Source: Yinghuangia sp045039925 (GTDB lineage Bacteria; Actinomycetota; Actinomycetes; Streptomycetales; Streptomycetaceae). Taken from it: a stretch of 64,000 nt of DNA. Below the pieces are notes generated by a model. The model worked only from the letters and a program-made list of their open reading frames with translations. It did no database searches and was not told the origin of the DNA. Positions 34,000-43,018 of the stretch are shown here, one piece after another. Where the stretch lies: contig CP108400.1 of assembly GCA_045039925.1 (NCBI GenBank), forward strand, positions 9,734,001-9,798,000, in the 5' to 3' direction. Every line of letters starts with the position of its first letter. Positions within the stretch are counted from its first letter, which is position 1. The position numbers and the translations under genes were made by a program.

Positions 34000-34691
34000 C
34001 AATGCGCTCCTGTTGTCCGGTTCGTCGTGGTCGGGGTGGTCGGGGTGGTCGGGGTGGTCGAGGTCGTGGGCGTGGTCGAGTCCGCCGTCGGGTCCGCCGC
34101 GGCGTCGCGGTCGATGCCTTCGACGAGGTACCGGACGTGCAGGGTGAAGAGCGTGTCGGCGTCCTCCGCGGACACGCCGCCGGGATCGCCGCCCGCCCGC
34201 GCGGCGCGGCGGGGCCGGTCCTCCGGCGGCGGCGACGCGCCCGATTCCAGGGCCACGAAGCCGACCGTCGCCCACATGATCAGGCGGCAGGCACGTACCG
34301 CGGTGTCGGCGGGCAGGCCGTCGCGGCGCATCGCCTCGACCAGCGGCCGGGAGGCCTCGACGTACGCCTGCCGCCGCGGTGCCACGAACAGGCGCAAGTC
34401 GCGCACCTGCCGCAGCCGGCCCCGGAGTTCGGCGGCCCAGCGTCCGGCGTACGCGGTCCACGGCTCGTCGGCCGCCGCCCCCGGCGCCAGGTCGGCGAGC
34501 AGTCGGTCCGCGATCGCCTCGACCAGCGCCTCCTTGTTGCCGATCCGGCTGTAGAGCGGCACGGGCGACACCCCGAGGCGCGTCGCGACACTCCGCATGC
34601 TGACCGCGTCGAGGCCCTGCTCGCCGAGGATCTCGATCGCCGCGGCGACGATCCGGTCCGCGTCGAGGTCGAGGTCGGACGGTTTGGCCAT
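33999..34691 (-). CDS. TetR-family regulator embedded in the catabolic operon
   Basis: 230 residues. The HTH covers about 10-55 (RIVAAAIEILGEQGLDAVSMRSVATRLGVSPVPLYSRIGNKEAL), the MSRVA/LYxxxxNKEAL pattern of the family. The ligand domain follows. The final ~35 residues are a Thr/Pro repeat made by four 9-bp DNA units (34029-34064). The gene lies 3 bp after the quinone oxidoreductase gene and overlaps the next SDR start, so the repressor is made with the enzymes it probably controls. GGAGG is 11 nt before the ATG. Confidence 0.87.
   Translation of the reverse strand: MAKPSDLDLDADRIVAAAIEILGEQGLDAVSMRSVATRLGVSPVPLYSRIGNKEALVEAIADRLLADLAPGAAADEPWTAYAGRWAAELRGRLRQVRDLRLFVAPRRQAYVEASRPLVEAMRRDGLPADTAVRACRLIMWATVGFVALESGASPPPEDRPRRAARAGGDPGGVSAEDADTLFTLHVRYLVEGIDRDAAADPTADSTTPTTSTTPTTPTTPTTTNRTTGAH
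34029..34064. repeat. 9-bp tandem repeat inside the tetR 3' end
   Basis: Four contiguous 9-bp units GGTCGGGGT (the last GGTCGAGGT) encode the Thr-Thr-Pro repeats at the C-terminus of the TetR protein. Because the unit is in frame, copy number can vary without breaking the gene. Confidence 0.85.
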
Positions 34692-34694
34692 GGC

Positions 34695-35678
34695 TCAGGT
34701 GCCTCCGAGAACGAGTTTGCCGACGACGCCTCGATCCGCGACCCGCTGGAGGCCGGCGGGGAGTTCGTCGAAGGGCACGGTGCCGGTCACCGCGCTGCGC
34801 ACCTTGCCGACGCCGACCAGCGCGGACAACTCGCCGTGCACGGACTCCAGTTCCGCGCGCGAGTAGCCCCCGGCGAACACCCCCACGAGCGACGTGTTGG
34901 CGATGACGAGTTGGTGGGCCGGGATCTGCGGCCAGGTGCCGCTCGCGAACCCGACCGCGAGGTGGCGTCCGCCCCGGGCGAGTGCGGTCGCCGCGTCGGC
35001 GGCCGGCGCACCGCCGACGGGGTCGTAGACCGCGTCGACGCCGTGCCCGCCGGTGAGTTCGCGCAGTGCCGGGGCGAGCGGCCCGGTGCGGTGGTCGAAC
35101 GTCGCCTCGGCACCGAGGCTCCGGCAGTACTCCGCCCGCGCGTCGTCCCCGACCACGGCGAGGACCCGGGCGCCGAGGGCGGCGCCGAGCTGTACCGCCG
35201 CGATGCCGCTGCCGCCGGCGGCGCCCAGCACCGCGAGCCACTCCCCGGCCGCGACGCGGCCCCGGTCCACGAGACCGACCCAGGCGGTCAGGTACGGGAT
35301 CCAGAACCCGGCCGCGGCGTCGTCGTCGAGCCCGTCCGGCACCGGGAGCACCGAACCGGCCAGGGCCAGGCACTCCTCGGCGAACGACCCGTGCCCCTCG
35401 GTGAACGCGGTCACCGCCATCACCCGGCTGCCGAGCGGGACTTCCACCCCCGGGCCGACCGCGGTGACCGTCCCGGCGACCTCCTGCCCCGGCGTGAACG
35501 GCAGGTCGGGAGTCAGCGGGTACGTGCCCCGGCACATCAGGACGTCCGGCAGTCCGATGCCCGCCGCCGCGACCCGGATCCGCACCTGCCCGGGCCCCGG
35601 CTGCGGCGGCCCGTCGAGGGTCACCAGGCGCAGGACGTCGACCGGCTCGCCCTGGCGCACGACCTGCCAGGCGCGCAT
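34695..35678 (-). CDS. Zinc-free quinone oxidoreductase (MDR family)
   Basis: 327 residues, QOR/crotonyl-CoA reductase-like: the N-terminal GroES-like domain has GLPDVLMCRGTYPLTPDLPFTPGQEVAGTV, and the Rossmann motif GAAGGSGIAAVQLG binds NADPH. Zinc ligands are absent, as in quinone oxidoreductases and enoyl reductases. In this operon it could reduce an enoyl intermediate. The start overlaps the upstream SDR stop (TGATG), and the TetR gene begins 3 bp after its stop. Confidence 0.9.
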   Translation of the reverse strand: MRAWQVVRQGEPVDVLRLVTLDGPPQPGPGQVRIRVAAAGIGLPDVLMCRGTYPLTPDLPFTPGQEVAGTVTAVGPGVEVPLGSRVMAVTAFTEGHGSFAEECLALAGSVLPVPDGLDDDAAAGFWIPYLTAWVGLVDRGRVAAGEWLAVLGAAGGSGIAAVQLGAALGARVLAVVGDDARAEYCRSLGAEATFDHRTGPLAPALRELTGGHGVDAVYDPVGGAPAADAATALARGGRHLAVGFASGTWPQIPAHQLVIANTSLVGVFAGGYSRAELESVHGELSALVGVGKVRSAVTGTVPFDELPAGLQRVADRGVVGKLVLGGT

Positions 35679-36685
35679 CAGAGCGCCCTCGTCGCGGTGT
35701 CGGCTCCGGCCCCGGCTGCGGCCGCGGCCCCGTCCCCGGCTCCGGCTCCGGCCCCGGCGCCGGAGGAGCCCCCGCCGCCGTCCGCCGGACCGAAGTCCCG
35801 GTCCATCTCGTCGGCGAACAGCAGCCGGGCGGCGTCCGCGAAGTCGCCGGACGGCGGCGGGAGGGACGAGCCGCCGCACACGCCGAGCATCTGGCCGGTG
35901 ATCCACGAAGCCTGGTCGGACGCGAGGAACACCACGGCCCGGCCGACGTCGGCCGGGTCCCCGAGCGGGCTGTCGGCGCCGGCGGCGAGCGGCGTACCCG
36001 CCCGCATGATGGCCAGGTTCTCGGGCGTGGTGGCCATCGCCGCGGACTCGGTGGCCATCCAGCCCGGGCGTACGCCGTTGACGCGGATGCCGAAGCGCCC
36101 GAGCTCGGCCGCCGCTCCCCGGGTGAGTTCGTCCACCGCGGCCTTTGAGACCGAATAGCCGTTCATGAACGCGGCGGGGCGCGCGGAGGAGATCGACGAC
36201 ACCGTGACGATCGATCCGCCGCGGGCGCGCATCAGGCGGGCGGCGTGCTTGACGGTGTGCGCGGTGCCGAGGACGTTCACGCCCAGCGGCACCATCCAGT
36301 GCGCGGCGGTCAGGTGCAGCAGCGAACCCGGCATCGCGGTACCGGCGTTCGCCACCGCGATGTCGAGGTGCCCGTCGTCCGAGGCCGCCTCCACCGCGGC
36401 CGCGACGCGCGCTTCGTCGGTGACGTCCGCGTCGATCGTCCGTACACCGGGCAGCCTGGCCGCAGCCAGTTCCGCGCTCGCCGCCTCCAGGACGCCGACG
36501 TCGGGACCGCAGATGGTCACGCGCGCACCAGCCGCCGCGAGGGCGGCGGCGATCGCCTTGCCGATGCCCGTGCCGCCGCCGGTGACCAGCGCCGTGCGTC
36601 CGGCCAGCGACAGCACCGGGGGAGTGGGGCCGGCCGCGGGCGAGCCGCCTGCGGGGGATTGCCGCGGGTCCGTGCGTTCACTCAT
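35678..36685 (-). CDS. Short-chain dehydrogenase/reductase with long termini
   Basis: 335 residues. The SDR core spans about 26-275 with TGGGTGIG at 35-42, NAG at 113-115, S163/S164, Y177 and K181. The N-terminal 25 residues are Pro/Gly-rich, and the C-terminus ends in a 35-residue Gly/Ala tract that looks disordered. ATG 36685 has CGGAGG upstream and overlaps the acyl-CoA dehydrogenase stop by 8 bp. Second gene of the catabolic operon; substrate unknown, probably a hydroxyacyl-CoA or alcohol. Confidence 0.88.
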   Translation of the reverse strand: MSERTDPRQSPAGGSPAAGPTPPVLSLAGRTALVTGGGTGIGKAIAAALAAAGARVTICGPDVGVLEAASAELAAARLPGVRTIDADVTDEARVAAAVEAASDDGHLDIAVANAGTAMPGSLLHLTAAHWMVPLGVNVLGTAHTVKHAARLMRARGGSIVTVSSISSARPAAFMNGYSVSKAAVDELTRGAAAELGRFGIRVNGVRPGWMATESAAMATTPENLAIMRAGTPLAAGADSPLGDPADVGRAVVFLASDQASWITGQMLGVCGGSSLPPPSGDFADAARLLFADEMDRDFGPADGGGGSSGAGAGAGAGDGAAAAAGAGADTATRAL

Positions 36686-38009
36686 GGGATGCCTCCGTGG
36701 ATGCCGTGGCGTCATGCGCGATGCCTGCCGCCGACCGGAGTTCGGCCCACTTGCGTTCGGCGGCCGGGCGGCGGGACGGGATGTGCTCGGACGGCCAGCC
36801 CTCGACCGGCGTGTGGCGGGCGAGCAGAGTGCGGGCGAGGACGGACTTGTGCAGCTCGTCGGGGCCGTCGCCGATGGGGCCGAAGCGCGTCGAGCGGTAC
36901 CACGCCTCGACGGGCAGGTCCGAGGAGTAGCCGAGCGCGCCGCAGACCTGGATCGTGCGGTCGAGCACGGCCAGCACGACCTTCGACACGTGGGCCTTCA
37001 CCATGCCGAGTTCGGCGCGTACCGGGCCCGGGCCGTACCGGTCCATGCGCCACGCGGTCTGGAACGTGAGCAGCCGGGCCGCCTGGACCTCCATGTGGGA
37101 CAGCGCGATGTAGTCCTGGACCATCTGGTGGCGGCCGAGCAGTTGGCCGTGCGAGGTACGCGAGACGGCACGCTCGCACATGATGTCCAGCGCCCGCTGC
37201 GCCTGCCCGAGCCACCGCATCGCGTGGTGGATCCGGCCGCCGCCGAGCCGCTGTTGGGCCAGCACGAAGCCGTCGCCGGGCGCGCCGATCAGGTGGTCGC
37301 CGGGCACCCGGCAGTCGCGGAAGGCGATTTCCGCGTGGTTGCCCGGGCGGCCGTACGCGACGTCCGGATGCGCCATGGTGCCGATGTCGCGCACGATCTC
37401 CATGCCCGGCGTGCCGGTCGGCACCACGAAGACCGACGCGTGCCGGTGCGGCCGCCCCTCCGGCGTCGTCTCGGCGAACACCAGGACGATGTCGGCCACC
37501 GACGCGTTGGTGATGAACCACTTGCGGCCGTTGAGCACCCAGTCCTCGCCGTCGCGCACCGCGGTGGTGCCGATGACGGTGGGGTCGGCGCCGGCCAGGA
37601 ACGGCTCGGTGAGGGCGAAGGCGCTGGATATCTCGCCGCGCAGGTTGGGCCAGAGCCAGCGCTCCTTCTGCGCGTCCGTCGCACCGTGCGCGAGCAGCTC
37701 CATGTTGCCGCTGTCGGGGGCCTGGACGCCGAACACCGTCATCGACATCATGCAGCGCCCGATGATCTCCGACATGAGGGCGAGCTTGAGCTGCCCGAAG
37801 CCCGCGCCGCCCAGGCGGGGGTCCAGGAACGCGCCCCACAGGCCACGCGCCTTGACACGGTCGCGGAGGTGCTCGCGGACGACACGCCATTCGTCGGCCG
37901 GGAGTCCGTCGAACACCGGTTCCAGCGGAATCAGCTCGTCGTCGACGAACTTGCGCATCCAGACCAGGTGTTCCTCGAACTCCGGGTCGGTCTCGAAGTC
38001 CCACGCCAT
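36678..38009 (-). CDS. Acyl-CoA dehydrogenase
   Basis: 443 residues, the first gene of the five-gene operon. The FAD/substrate motif SSAFALTEPFLAGADPTVIG and the GRKWFITNAS block match the middle beta domain. The C-terminal helical domain includes RIHHAMRWLGQAQRALDIM and QVCGALGYSSDLPVEAWYR. This is the ACAD10/11-like subgroup, oxidising acyl-CoA to enoyl-CoA with FAD. ATG 38009 has GGAAGGGG upstream. It is divergent from the MHS symporter gene, suggesting uptake and beta-oxidation-like breakdown of one organic acid. Confidence 0.92.
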   Translation of the reverse strand: MAWDFETDPEFEEHLVWMRKFVDDELIPLEPVFDGLPADEWRVVREHLRDRVKARGLWGAFLDPRLGGAGFGQLKLALMSEIIGRCMMSMTVFGVQAPDSGNMELLAHGATDAQKERWLWPNLRGEISSAFALTEPFLAGADPTVIGTTAVRDGEDWVLNGRKWFITNASVADIVLVFAETTPEGRPHRHASVFVVPTGTPGMEIVRDIGTMAHPDVAYGRPGNHAEIAFRDCRVPGDHLIGAPGDGFVLAQQRLGGGRIHHAMRWLGQAQRALDIMCERAVSRTSHGQLLGRHQMVQDYIALSHMEVQAARLLTFQTAWRMDRYGPGPVRAELGMVKAHVSKVVLAVLDRTIQVCGALGYSSDLPVEAWYRSTRFGPIGDGPDELHKSVLARTLLARHTPVEGWPSEHIPSRRPAAERKWAELRSAAGIAHDATASTEASHE

Positions 38010-38053
38010 GTGTACCCCTTCCGGGCCGTGGCTCGCGCCGGAGACGAATAACA

Positions 38054-38102
38054 CCGTAATCACAGCGTCATTGCAAGGATGCCTCGACAGGAATGTATAG
38101 AT
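38054..38102. promoter_or_regulatory. Divergent promoters sharing a palindromic TTGCAA -35
   Basis: TTGCAA (38071-38076) is self-complementary. On the plus strand it pairs with TATAGA (38096-38101) at 19 bp, for the symporter. On the minus strand it pairs with TGTTAT at 17 bp (centred near 38051), for the acyl-CoA dehydrogenase operon. A partial dyad ACAGGA-N13-TCCTGT (38087-38111) spans the plus -10 and could be the site of the operon's TetR. Confidence 0.4.
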
Positions 38103-38165
38103 TCATCCTGTTTGCCCGATAGGAAAACAAGGCATCGACGGACACGAGGAGACGTGAGGAGAACG

Positions 38166-39614
38166 GTGGGCACCGACGCGCTGCGCCAGGAGGACATCAC
38201 CGTCGTCGACACGAAGACCGTGGACACCGCGGTCCGGGCCACCATGCTCGGCAACGCGATGGAGTGGTACGACTTCGGCATCTACGCCTACATGGCCGTC
38301 ACCATCGGCCATGTCTTCTTCCCGTCCGGCAACGACACCGCGCAAGTGCTGTCGTCCTTCGCGACGTTCGCCGCCGCGTTCGTCGTACGCCCGCTCGGCG
38401 GCTTCTTCTTCGGCCCGCTCGGCGACCGCATCGGGCGCAAGAAGGTGCTCGCGACCACCATGCTGATGATGGCCGGCGGCACCCTGTGCATCGGCCTCAT
38501 CCCGAGCTATGCCACGATCGGCTTCCTGGCGCCCACCCTCCTGGTGCTGTTCCGGATGGTCCAGGGCTTCTCGGCGGGCGGCGAGTACGGTGGCGCGAGC
38601 ACGTTCATCGCGGAGTACGCGCCCGACCGGCGCCGCGGCTTCTACGGCAGCTACCTCGAATTCGGCACGCTCATCGGCTACATCAGCGCGGCGGGCCTGG
38701 TCACCCTGCTGACCGCGCTGCTCGACGACAACCAGATGGAGGGCTGGGGCTGGCGCATCCCGTTCCTGCTCGCCGCGCCGATCGGCATCGTCGGGCTGTA
38801 CCTGCGGCTGCGGCTGGAGGAGTCCCCGGCGTTCACCAAGGTGCTGGAGGCGCAGGCGGAGGCGGAGAGCGGCCGGAAGGCGGACAGCGGATCGGACGGG
38901 GCATCGGACGGCACGCCGGACAAGAACCCGGACGCGGGCTCGTTCGACGAGTTCCGGCGCATCTTCACGGAGCAGCGTGCGCCGATGATCCTGTGCATCG
39001 CGCTGGTGGCGGCGTACAACATCAACGACTACATGCTGCTGTCCTACATGCCGACGTACCTCTCGGACACCCTCGACTACGACGAGACGCACGGCCTGCT
39101 GCAGATCGTCGTCGTCATGGTCGTGCTGCTCGCCCTCATCCACCCGCTCGGCGCGCTCACCGACCGCATCGGACGGCGCCCGGTCATCATCGGCGGATGC
39201 GCGGGCTTCATCGTGCTGCCGCTGCCCTGCTTCGCACTGATCCAGACGGGCGGCCTGCTGACGATCTTCCTGGGCCTGATGGTCCTCGGCCTGGTGCTGC
39301 TCTGCTTCCTCGCCACCATGTCGGCCGCGCTGCCCGCGCTGTTCCCGACCGAGGTCCGCTCGGGCGCGCTGTCCGTGTCGTTCAACATCTCGGTGTCGGC
39401 GTTCGGCGGGACGACGCCCTTCGTCGCCGAAGCGCTGGTGAGCGGCACCGGCAACGACTACATGCCGGCGTTCTACATGATGCTCGCGGCCGCGGTCGGC
39501 ATCGTGGCCGCCTGGAAGATGGACGAGACCGCGAGCAAACCCCTGATGGGCTCGCCGCCTTCGGTGGCGACCGAGGAGGAGGCCAGGGAACTGGTCGCGG
39601 CGTCGAAGCCGTAG
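38166..39614 (+). CDS. MHS-family metabolite:proton symporter (MFS)
   Basis: 482 residues with 12 membrane helices. The family signature NAMEWYDFGIYAYMAVTIGHVFF opens the protein, followed by the GDRIGRKKVL loop 2-3 motif and a second copy ALTDRIGRRPVIIGG in the other half. A long acidic central loop (about 215-250) is specific to this protein. ProP/ShiA/KgtP relatives import organic acids or compatible solutes with protons. GTG 38166 has GAGGAG upstream. Being divergent from the acyl-CoA dehydrogenase operon, it probably imports that pathway's substrate. Confidence 0.9.
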   Translation: MGTDALRQEDITVVDTKTVDTAVRATMLGNAMEWYDFGIYAYMAVTIGHVFFPSGNDTAQVLSSFATFAAAFVVRPLGGFFFGPLGDRIGRKKVLATTMLMMAGGTLCIGLIPSYATIGFLAPTLLVLFRMVQGFSAGGEYGGASTFIAEYAPDRRRGFYGSYLEFGTLIGYISAAGLVTLLTALLDDNQMEGWGWRIPFLLAAPIGIVGLYLRLRLEESPAFTKVLEAQAEAESGRKADSGSDGASDGTPDKNPDAGSFDEFRRIFTEQRAPMILCIALVAAYNINDYMLLSYMPTYLSDTLDYDETHGLLQIVVVMVVLLALIHPLGALTDRIGRRPVIIGGCAGFIVLPLPCFALIQTGGLLTIFLGLMVLGLVLLCFLATMSAALPALFPTEVRSGALSVSFNISVSAFGGTTPFVAEALVSGTGNDYMPAFYMMLAAAVGIVAAWKMDETASKPLMGSPPSVATEEEARELVAASKP

Positions 39615-39730
39615 GACCCTGCGCGCGCGGGCCGCGAGCCCCGCGAATCCCCCCGGAGAAGGGGGACTTGCAGGGCAGCCCGACGGCCCGACAGCTCGAC
39701 GGCTCGGGGCCGGCCGCCGGACGGCGCGGC

Positions 39731-40549
39731 TCAGGCGCGGAGTTCCCGCAGATTGCCGATCTGGGCCTGGATGAGGTCGCCCGGCGCCTCGGGCTCGCCC
39801 GCCCCGGCGGCGTTGACGACGTTCACGGCGACCATGGTGTCGCCCTCGATGATGTAGACGAACAGGATCTCGACGTTGCCGGCGTCCGTCGTGATGGTCA
39901 TGCGGTATTCGAAGCTGTCGAGGCCGTACATCTCGTAGTCCTCCATCCCGGTCTCGACCTCGTACGGGTCCCCTTCGATGACCGCGCCGAAGTGCTCGCA
40001 CTTCTGGTAGGACTCCTGGAAGTCCGCGAGCCACTTCAGGTGTTCGGCGTGCGGCTTGCTCATCAGGACGAAGGTGATGTCGGGCAGCGGCCCGGTCGCG
40101 GTCGAATCCGGCGTGTACTCGCGGCTGGCGAACGCCGGGGGCTTGTCGCCCACCGGGTGGTCGAGGAGCACCTGGCACCGCGGGTCGTCGGCCTTGCCGA
40201 TCGAGTTGTCCTCGTCCAGCGGCCGGTTGGTCCGTGCGATCTTGTAGTCGCCGCCTGTCTCGCCGTCGTCAAGCAGGACCGCGGTCAGCTCTTCGGCGGT
40301 CGCGAGCCCGCCGGGCGTGCCGCCCTTGGCCGGGCCGTCGGAGGACTTGTCGGACGGCTTGTCGGCGGACTTGTCCGACGGTTTGCCCGACGACTGGTCC
40401 GACGGCTTCGCCTCCGCCGAGAAGCCCGGCCCCTGGCCGAGCGTCGTGTCGGAGTCATCCTTCTGGCAGGCCGTCAGAGCGGCGAGCGCGACGAGCATCA
40501 TGGGCACGACGGCATGCTTCGCCGCCCGCCGGGACATGGTGGAACGCAC
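39731..40549 (-). CDS. Secreted lipoprotein of unknown function
   Basis: 272 residues. The signal peptide has basic SRRAAKH, a hydrophobic core and lipobox LTAC with lipidated Cys28 (GTG start). Residues 45-75 are a flexible Lys/Ser/Asp/Pro linker (KPSDKSADKPSDKSSD). The folded domain (80-272) has strands and a few helices without a recognised family. GTG 40549 has GGGGGG upstream. It is divergent from the MMPL transporter. Confidence 0.82.
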   Translation of the reverse strand: MRSTMSRRAAKHAVVPMMLVALAALTACQKDDSDTTLGQGPGFSAEAKPSDQSSGKPSDKSADKPSDKSSDGPAKGGTPGGLATAEELTAVLLDDGETGGDYKIARTNRPLDEDNSIGKADDPRCQVLLDHPVGDKPPAFASREYTPDSTATGPLPDITFVLMSKPHAEHLKWLADFQESYQKCEHFGAVIEGDPYEVETGMEDYEMYGLDSFEYRMTITTDAGNVEILFVYIIEGDTMVAVNVVNAAGAGEPEAPGDLIQAQIGNLRELRA

Positions 40550-40876
40550 CGTGAACCCCCCAGTTTCGGTGTGATGTGGTGCGGCGCCGCACGGTCCCTG
40601 CCGGCCGTACCCCCCTGGTCCGGCTCGTGAATACGCAGGTGTCGCGCGGGACGCCTCGCAGAGCACGGTAGTTGGTCGCACAGTCCGGACGCGGCGCTGT
40701 TACGAAGCCGATGCACATGCCGATGCCATGCCGGTGGCATGTCGATCACCGGGGGGACCCGCAATCCGCCGTCTGGTCGCGTGCGGTCGCGGGGAGTGCC
40801 GCGCGGGCCGATCCTGGCGGAAGGCCCGGTCCACCGGGGCAGGGGCCGCCCGGAGCGCCCCACCGGAGGTCAGGCG
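40550..40876. other. Divergent intergenic region
   Basis: No gene is seen between the lipoprotein and MMPL starts. A short inverted repeat ATGCCA-N6-TGGCAT lies near 40725-40745. No convincing promoter boxes were found. Confidence 0.5.
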
Positions 40877-43018
40877 ATGTTTGCGGCGATCGGCCGATTC
40901 GTGGTGCGGCGCGCCTGGTGGGTCGTGGCCCTCTGGGTGGTCGCGGGCGTTCTGGTCGTGGTGTTCGCCCCGACGCTGAAGACCACCACGAACCAGGCCG
41001 ACTTCCTGCCCGGCTCGTACGAGTCGGTCAAGGCGCAGCGTCTGCAGGACTCCGCGTTCCCCGGGCACCACGGCGGCGCCGTCGTGGTCTTCCAGCGTGC
41101 CGACGACGCGATGCTCACGGCCGCCGACCACGCGACCGTGCAGCGCGTCTCGGCCGACCTGACCAGCGCCCGCATCCCGGGGATCGCCTCGGTCACCCCG
41201 GGCCCGACCGCGCCCGACCGGCTGGTGCAGGTCGCCCAAGCTGTCATCCCCAGTGCCGGGAATCCGGGTGCGGAGAGCAGCAAGGACGCGATCAAGGGCC
41301 TCCGGAGCGCCCTGGAGGACGCCACCCGCGGCACCGGGCTCACCGCAGGCGTCGCGGGCCCGTCCGCGACCTCCGTCGACGAGGACAAGGCCGACGAGGA
41401 CGCCGCACGTACGGTGGCCATCGCGACCGTCGCCATCATCCTCGCGCTGCTCCTCCTGGTGTTCCGCAGCCCGGTCGCCGCGCTCCTCCCGGTGGTGGTG
41501 ATCAGCGGCGTCTACCCCGTCGCACGGGGCCTGATCGCGTCGGTCGACGAGGCGTTCGACCTGACCGCGGGCACCATCACCACGGAACTGCTCACCGTCG
41601 TGCTGTTCGGCGTCGGCACGGACTACACGCTGTTCCTGTTGTTCCGCTACCGCGAGGCGCTGCGCGACGGGGCCGACTCGGACACCGCGGTACGCCACGC
41701 CGTCACCCGGGTGGGCGAGGCCATCGCCTCCGCGGCCGGAGTCGTCATCGTGGCCTTCGCCGCCCTGACGCTCTCGTCCTTGGGCCTGCTGCGCTCGCTT
41801 GGACCCGCACTCGCCCTCGCGGTCCTCGTCATGCTCCTCGCCGGCCTCACCCTGATCCCGGCGATCGTGTCGCTGCTCGGCCCCAAGGTCTTCTGGCCGT
41901 CGCGCTCCTGGCGGCACCGGCCCGCGGAAGACGGGGCCTTCACCCGTCTGGGGCAAGCCGTCGCCCGTCGTCCGGCCCGCTGGGCAGCGGGGTCGGCACT
42001 GCTCATGGCGCTGCTCGCACTCGGCTGCCTGAGCTACAAACCGGACTTCGACCTCGCCGGGATGGCGACGCCCTCGGACGCGCCCTCGCAGGTCGCGATG
42101 CGCGACCTCGAAAAGGGGTTCCCGCCGGGCGTCATCGCGCCGACCGAGGTCTACCTGACGGCGCCGACCGGGGCCGCCGTCCCGAACCAGGCGCAACTGG
42201 CCGCGTACGGCGAAGCGCTGCGCGTCCCCGGGGTCGTCGGCGTCGAGAAGCCCAGGCTGAGCACGGACGGCCGTACCGCCGAGTTCACCGTCGTGCAGGC
42301 CGACACGCCGTCGTCCGCCGCCGCGATGGACGCACTGCGCGACGAACTGCGCCCCGCCGCCCGGCAGGCCGCGCCACCCGGCACCGAGGCCCTGGTCGGC
42401 GGGGCCACCGCGGTGAGCGTGGACACCAGTTCGGCCGTCGACCACGACTACGCCGTCGTCTTCCCGGTCGCGGCCGCCTGCATCCTGGTGATCCTGGGAC
42501 TCCTGCTGCGCAGCCTCGTCGCGCCGTGGCTGCTCATGCTGTCGGTGGCGCTCGGCTTCGGTGCGACGCTCGGCGCGAGCAGCATCGTGTTCCGGCAGTT
42601 CGCCGACCAGCCCGGACTGATCTTCGTCCTGCCCATCGTCATGTACCTGTTCGTGGTCGCGCTGGGCACCGACTACAACATCCTCATGGTGTCGCGGCTG
42701 CGCGAGGAGAGCCGCGCGGGCCGGGGGCCGCGCGAGGCGACCGCGGGCGCGGTGGCCGCGAGCGGACCGGCGATCGCCTCGGCCGGGCTGATCCTCACCG
42801 GCACCTTCGCGACGCTGCTGCTCGGCGGCAACGTCACCCTCGTGCAGTTGGGCTTCACCCTGGCCTTCGGCATCGCGGTGACCGCGTTCGTCATGGCGCT
42901 GCTGCTCACACCGGGACTGACGGCGCTGGTCGGCCGACGCATGTGGTGGCCCGGCCACGAGGCCGACACGACCCCGGACGGCCCAGTCGATCAGGCCATG
43001 TCCCACAACAGCCGGTAG
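40877..43018 (+). CDS. MMPL-family RND transporter
   Basis: 713 residues with about 11-12 membrane helices and two extracytoplasmic loops. The paired MMPL domains cover about 45-340 (VVLFGVGTDYTLFLLFRYRE, the ion-relay signature) and 390-690 (YLFVVALGTDYNILMVSRLREE). Such transporters export lipids, siderophores or pigments. ATG 40877 has GGAGG upstream. Its last 28 bp overlap the stop end of the convergent phosphotransferase gene. Confidence 0.9.
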   Translation: MFAAIGRFVVRRAWWVVALWVVAGVLVVVFAPTLKTTTNQADFLPGSYESVKAQRLQDSAFPGHHGGAVVVFQRADDAMLTAADHATVQRVSADLTSARIPGIASVTPGPTAPDRLVQVAQAVIPSAGNPGAESSKDAIKGLRSALEDATRGTGLTAGVAGPSATSVDEDKADEDAARTVAIATVAIILALLLLVFRSPVAALLPVVVISGVYPVARGLIASVDEAFDLTAGTITTELLTVVLFGVGTDYTLFLLFRYREALRDGADSDTAVRHAVTRVGEAIASAAGVVIVAFAALTLSSLGLLRSLGPALALAVLVMLLAGLTLIPAIVSLLGPKVFWPSRSWRHRPAEDGAFTRLGQAVARRPARWAAGSALLMALLALGCLSYKPDFDLAGMATPSDAPSQVAMRDLEKGFPPGVIAPTEVYLTAPTGAAVPNQAQLAAYGEALRVPGVVGVEKPRLSTDGRTAEFTVVQADTPSSAAAMDALRDELRPAARQAAPPGTEALVGGATAVSVDTSSAVDHDYAVVFPVAAACILVILGLLLRSLVAPWLLMLSVALGFGATLGASSIVFRQFADQPGLIFVLPIVMYLFVVALGTDYNILMVSRLREESRAGRGPREATAGAVAASGPAIASAGLILTGTFATLLLGGNVTLVQLGFTLAFGIAVTAFVMALLLTPGLTALVGRRMWWPGHEADTTPDGPVDQAMSHNSR

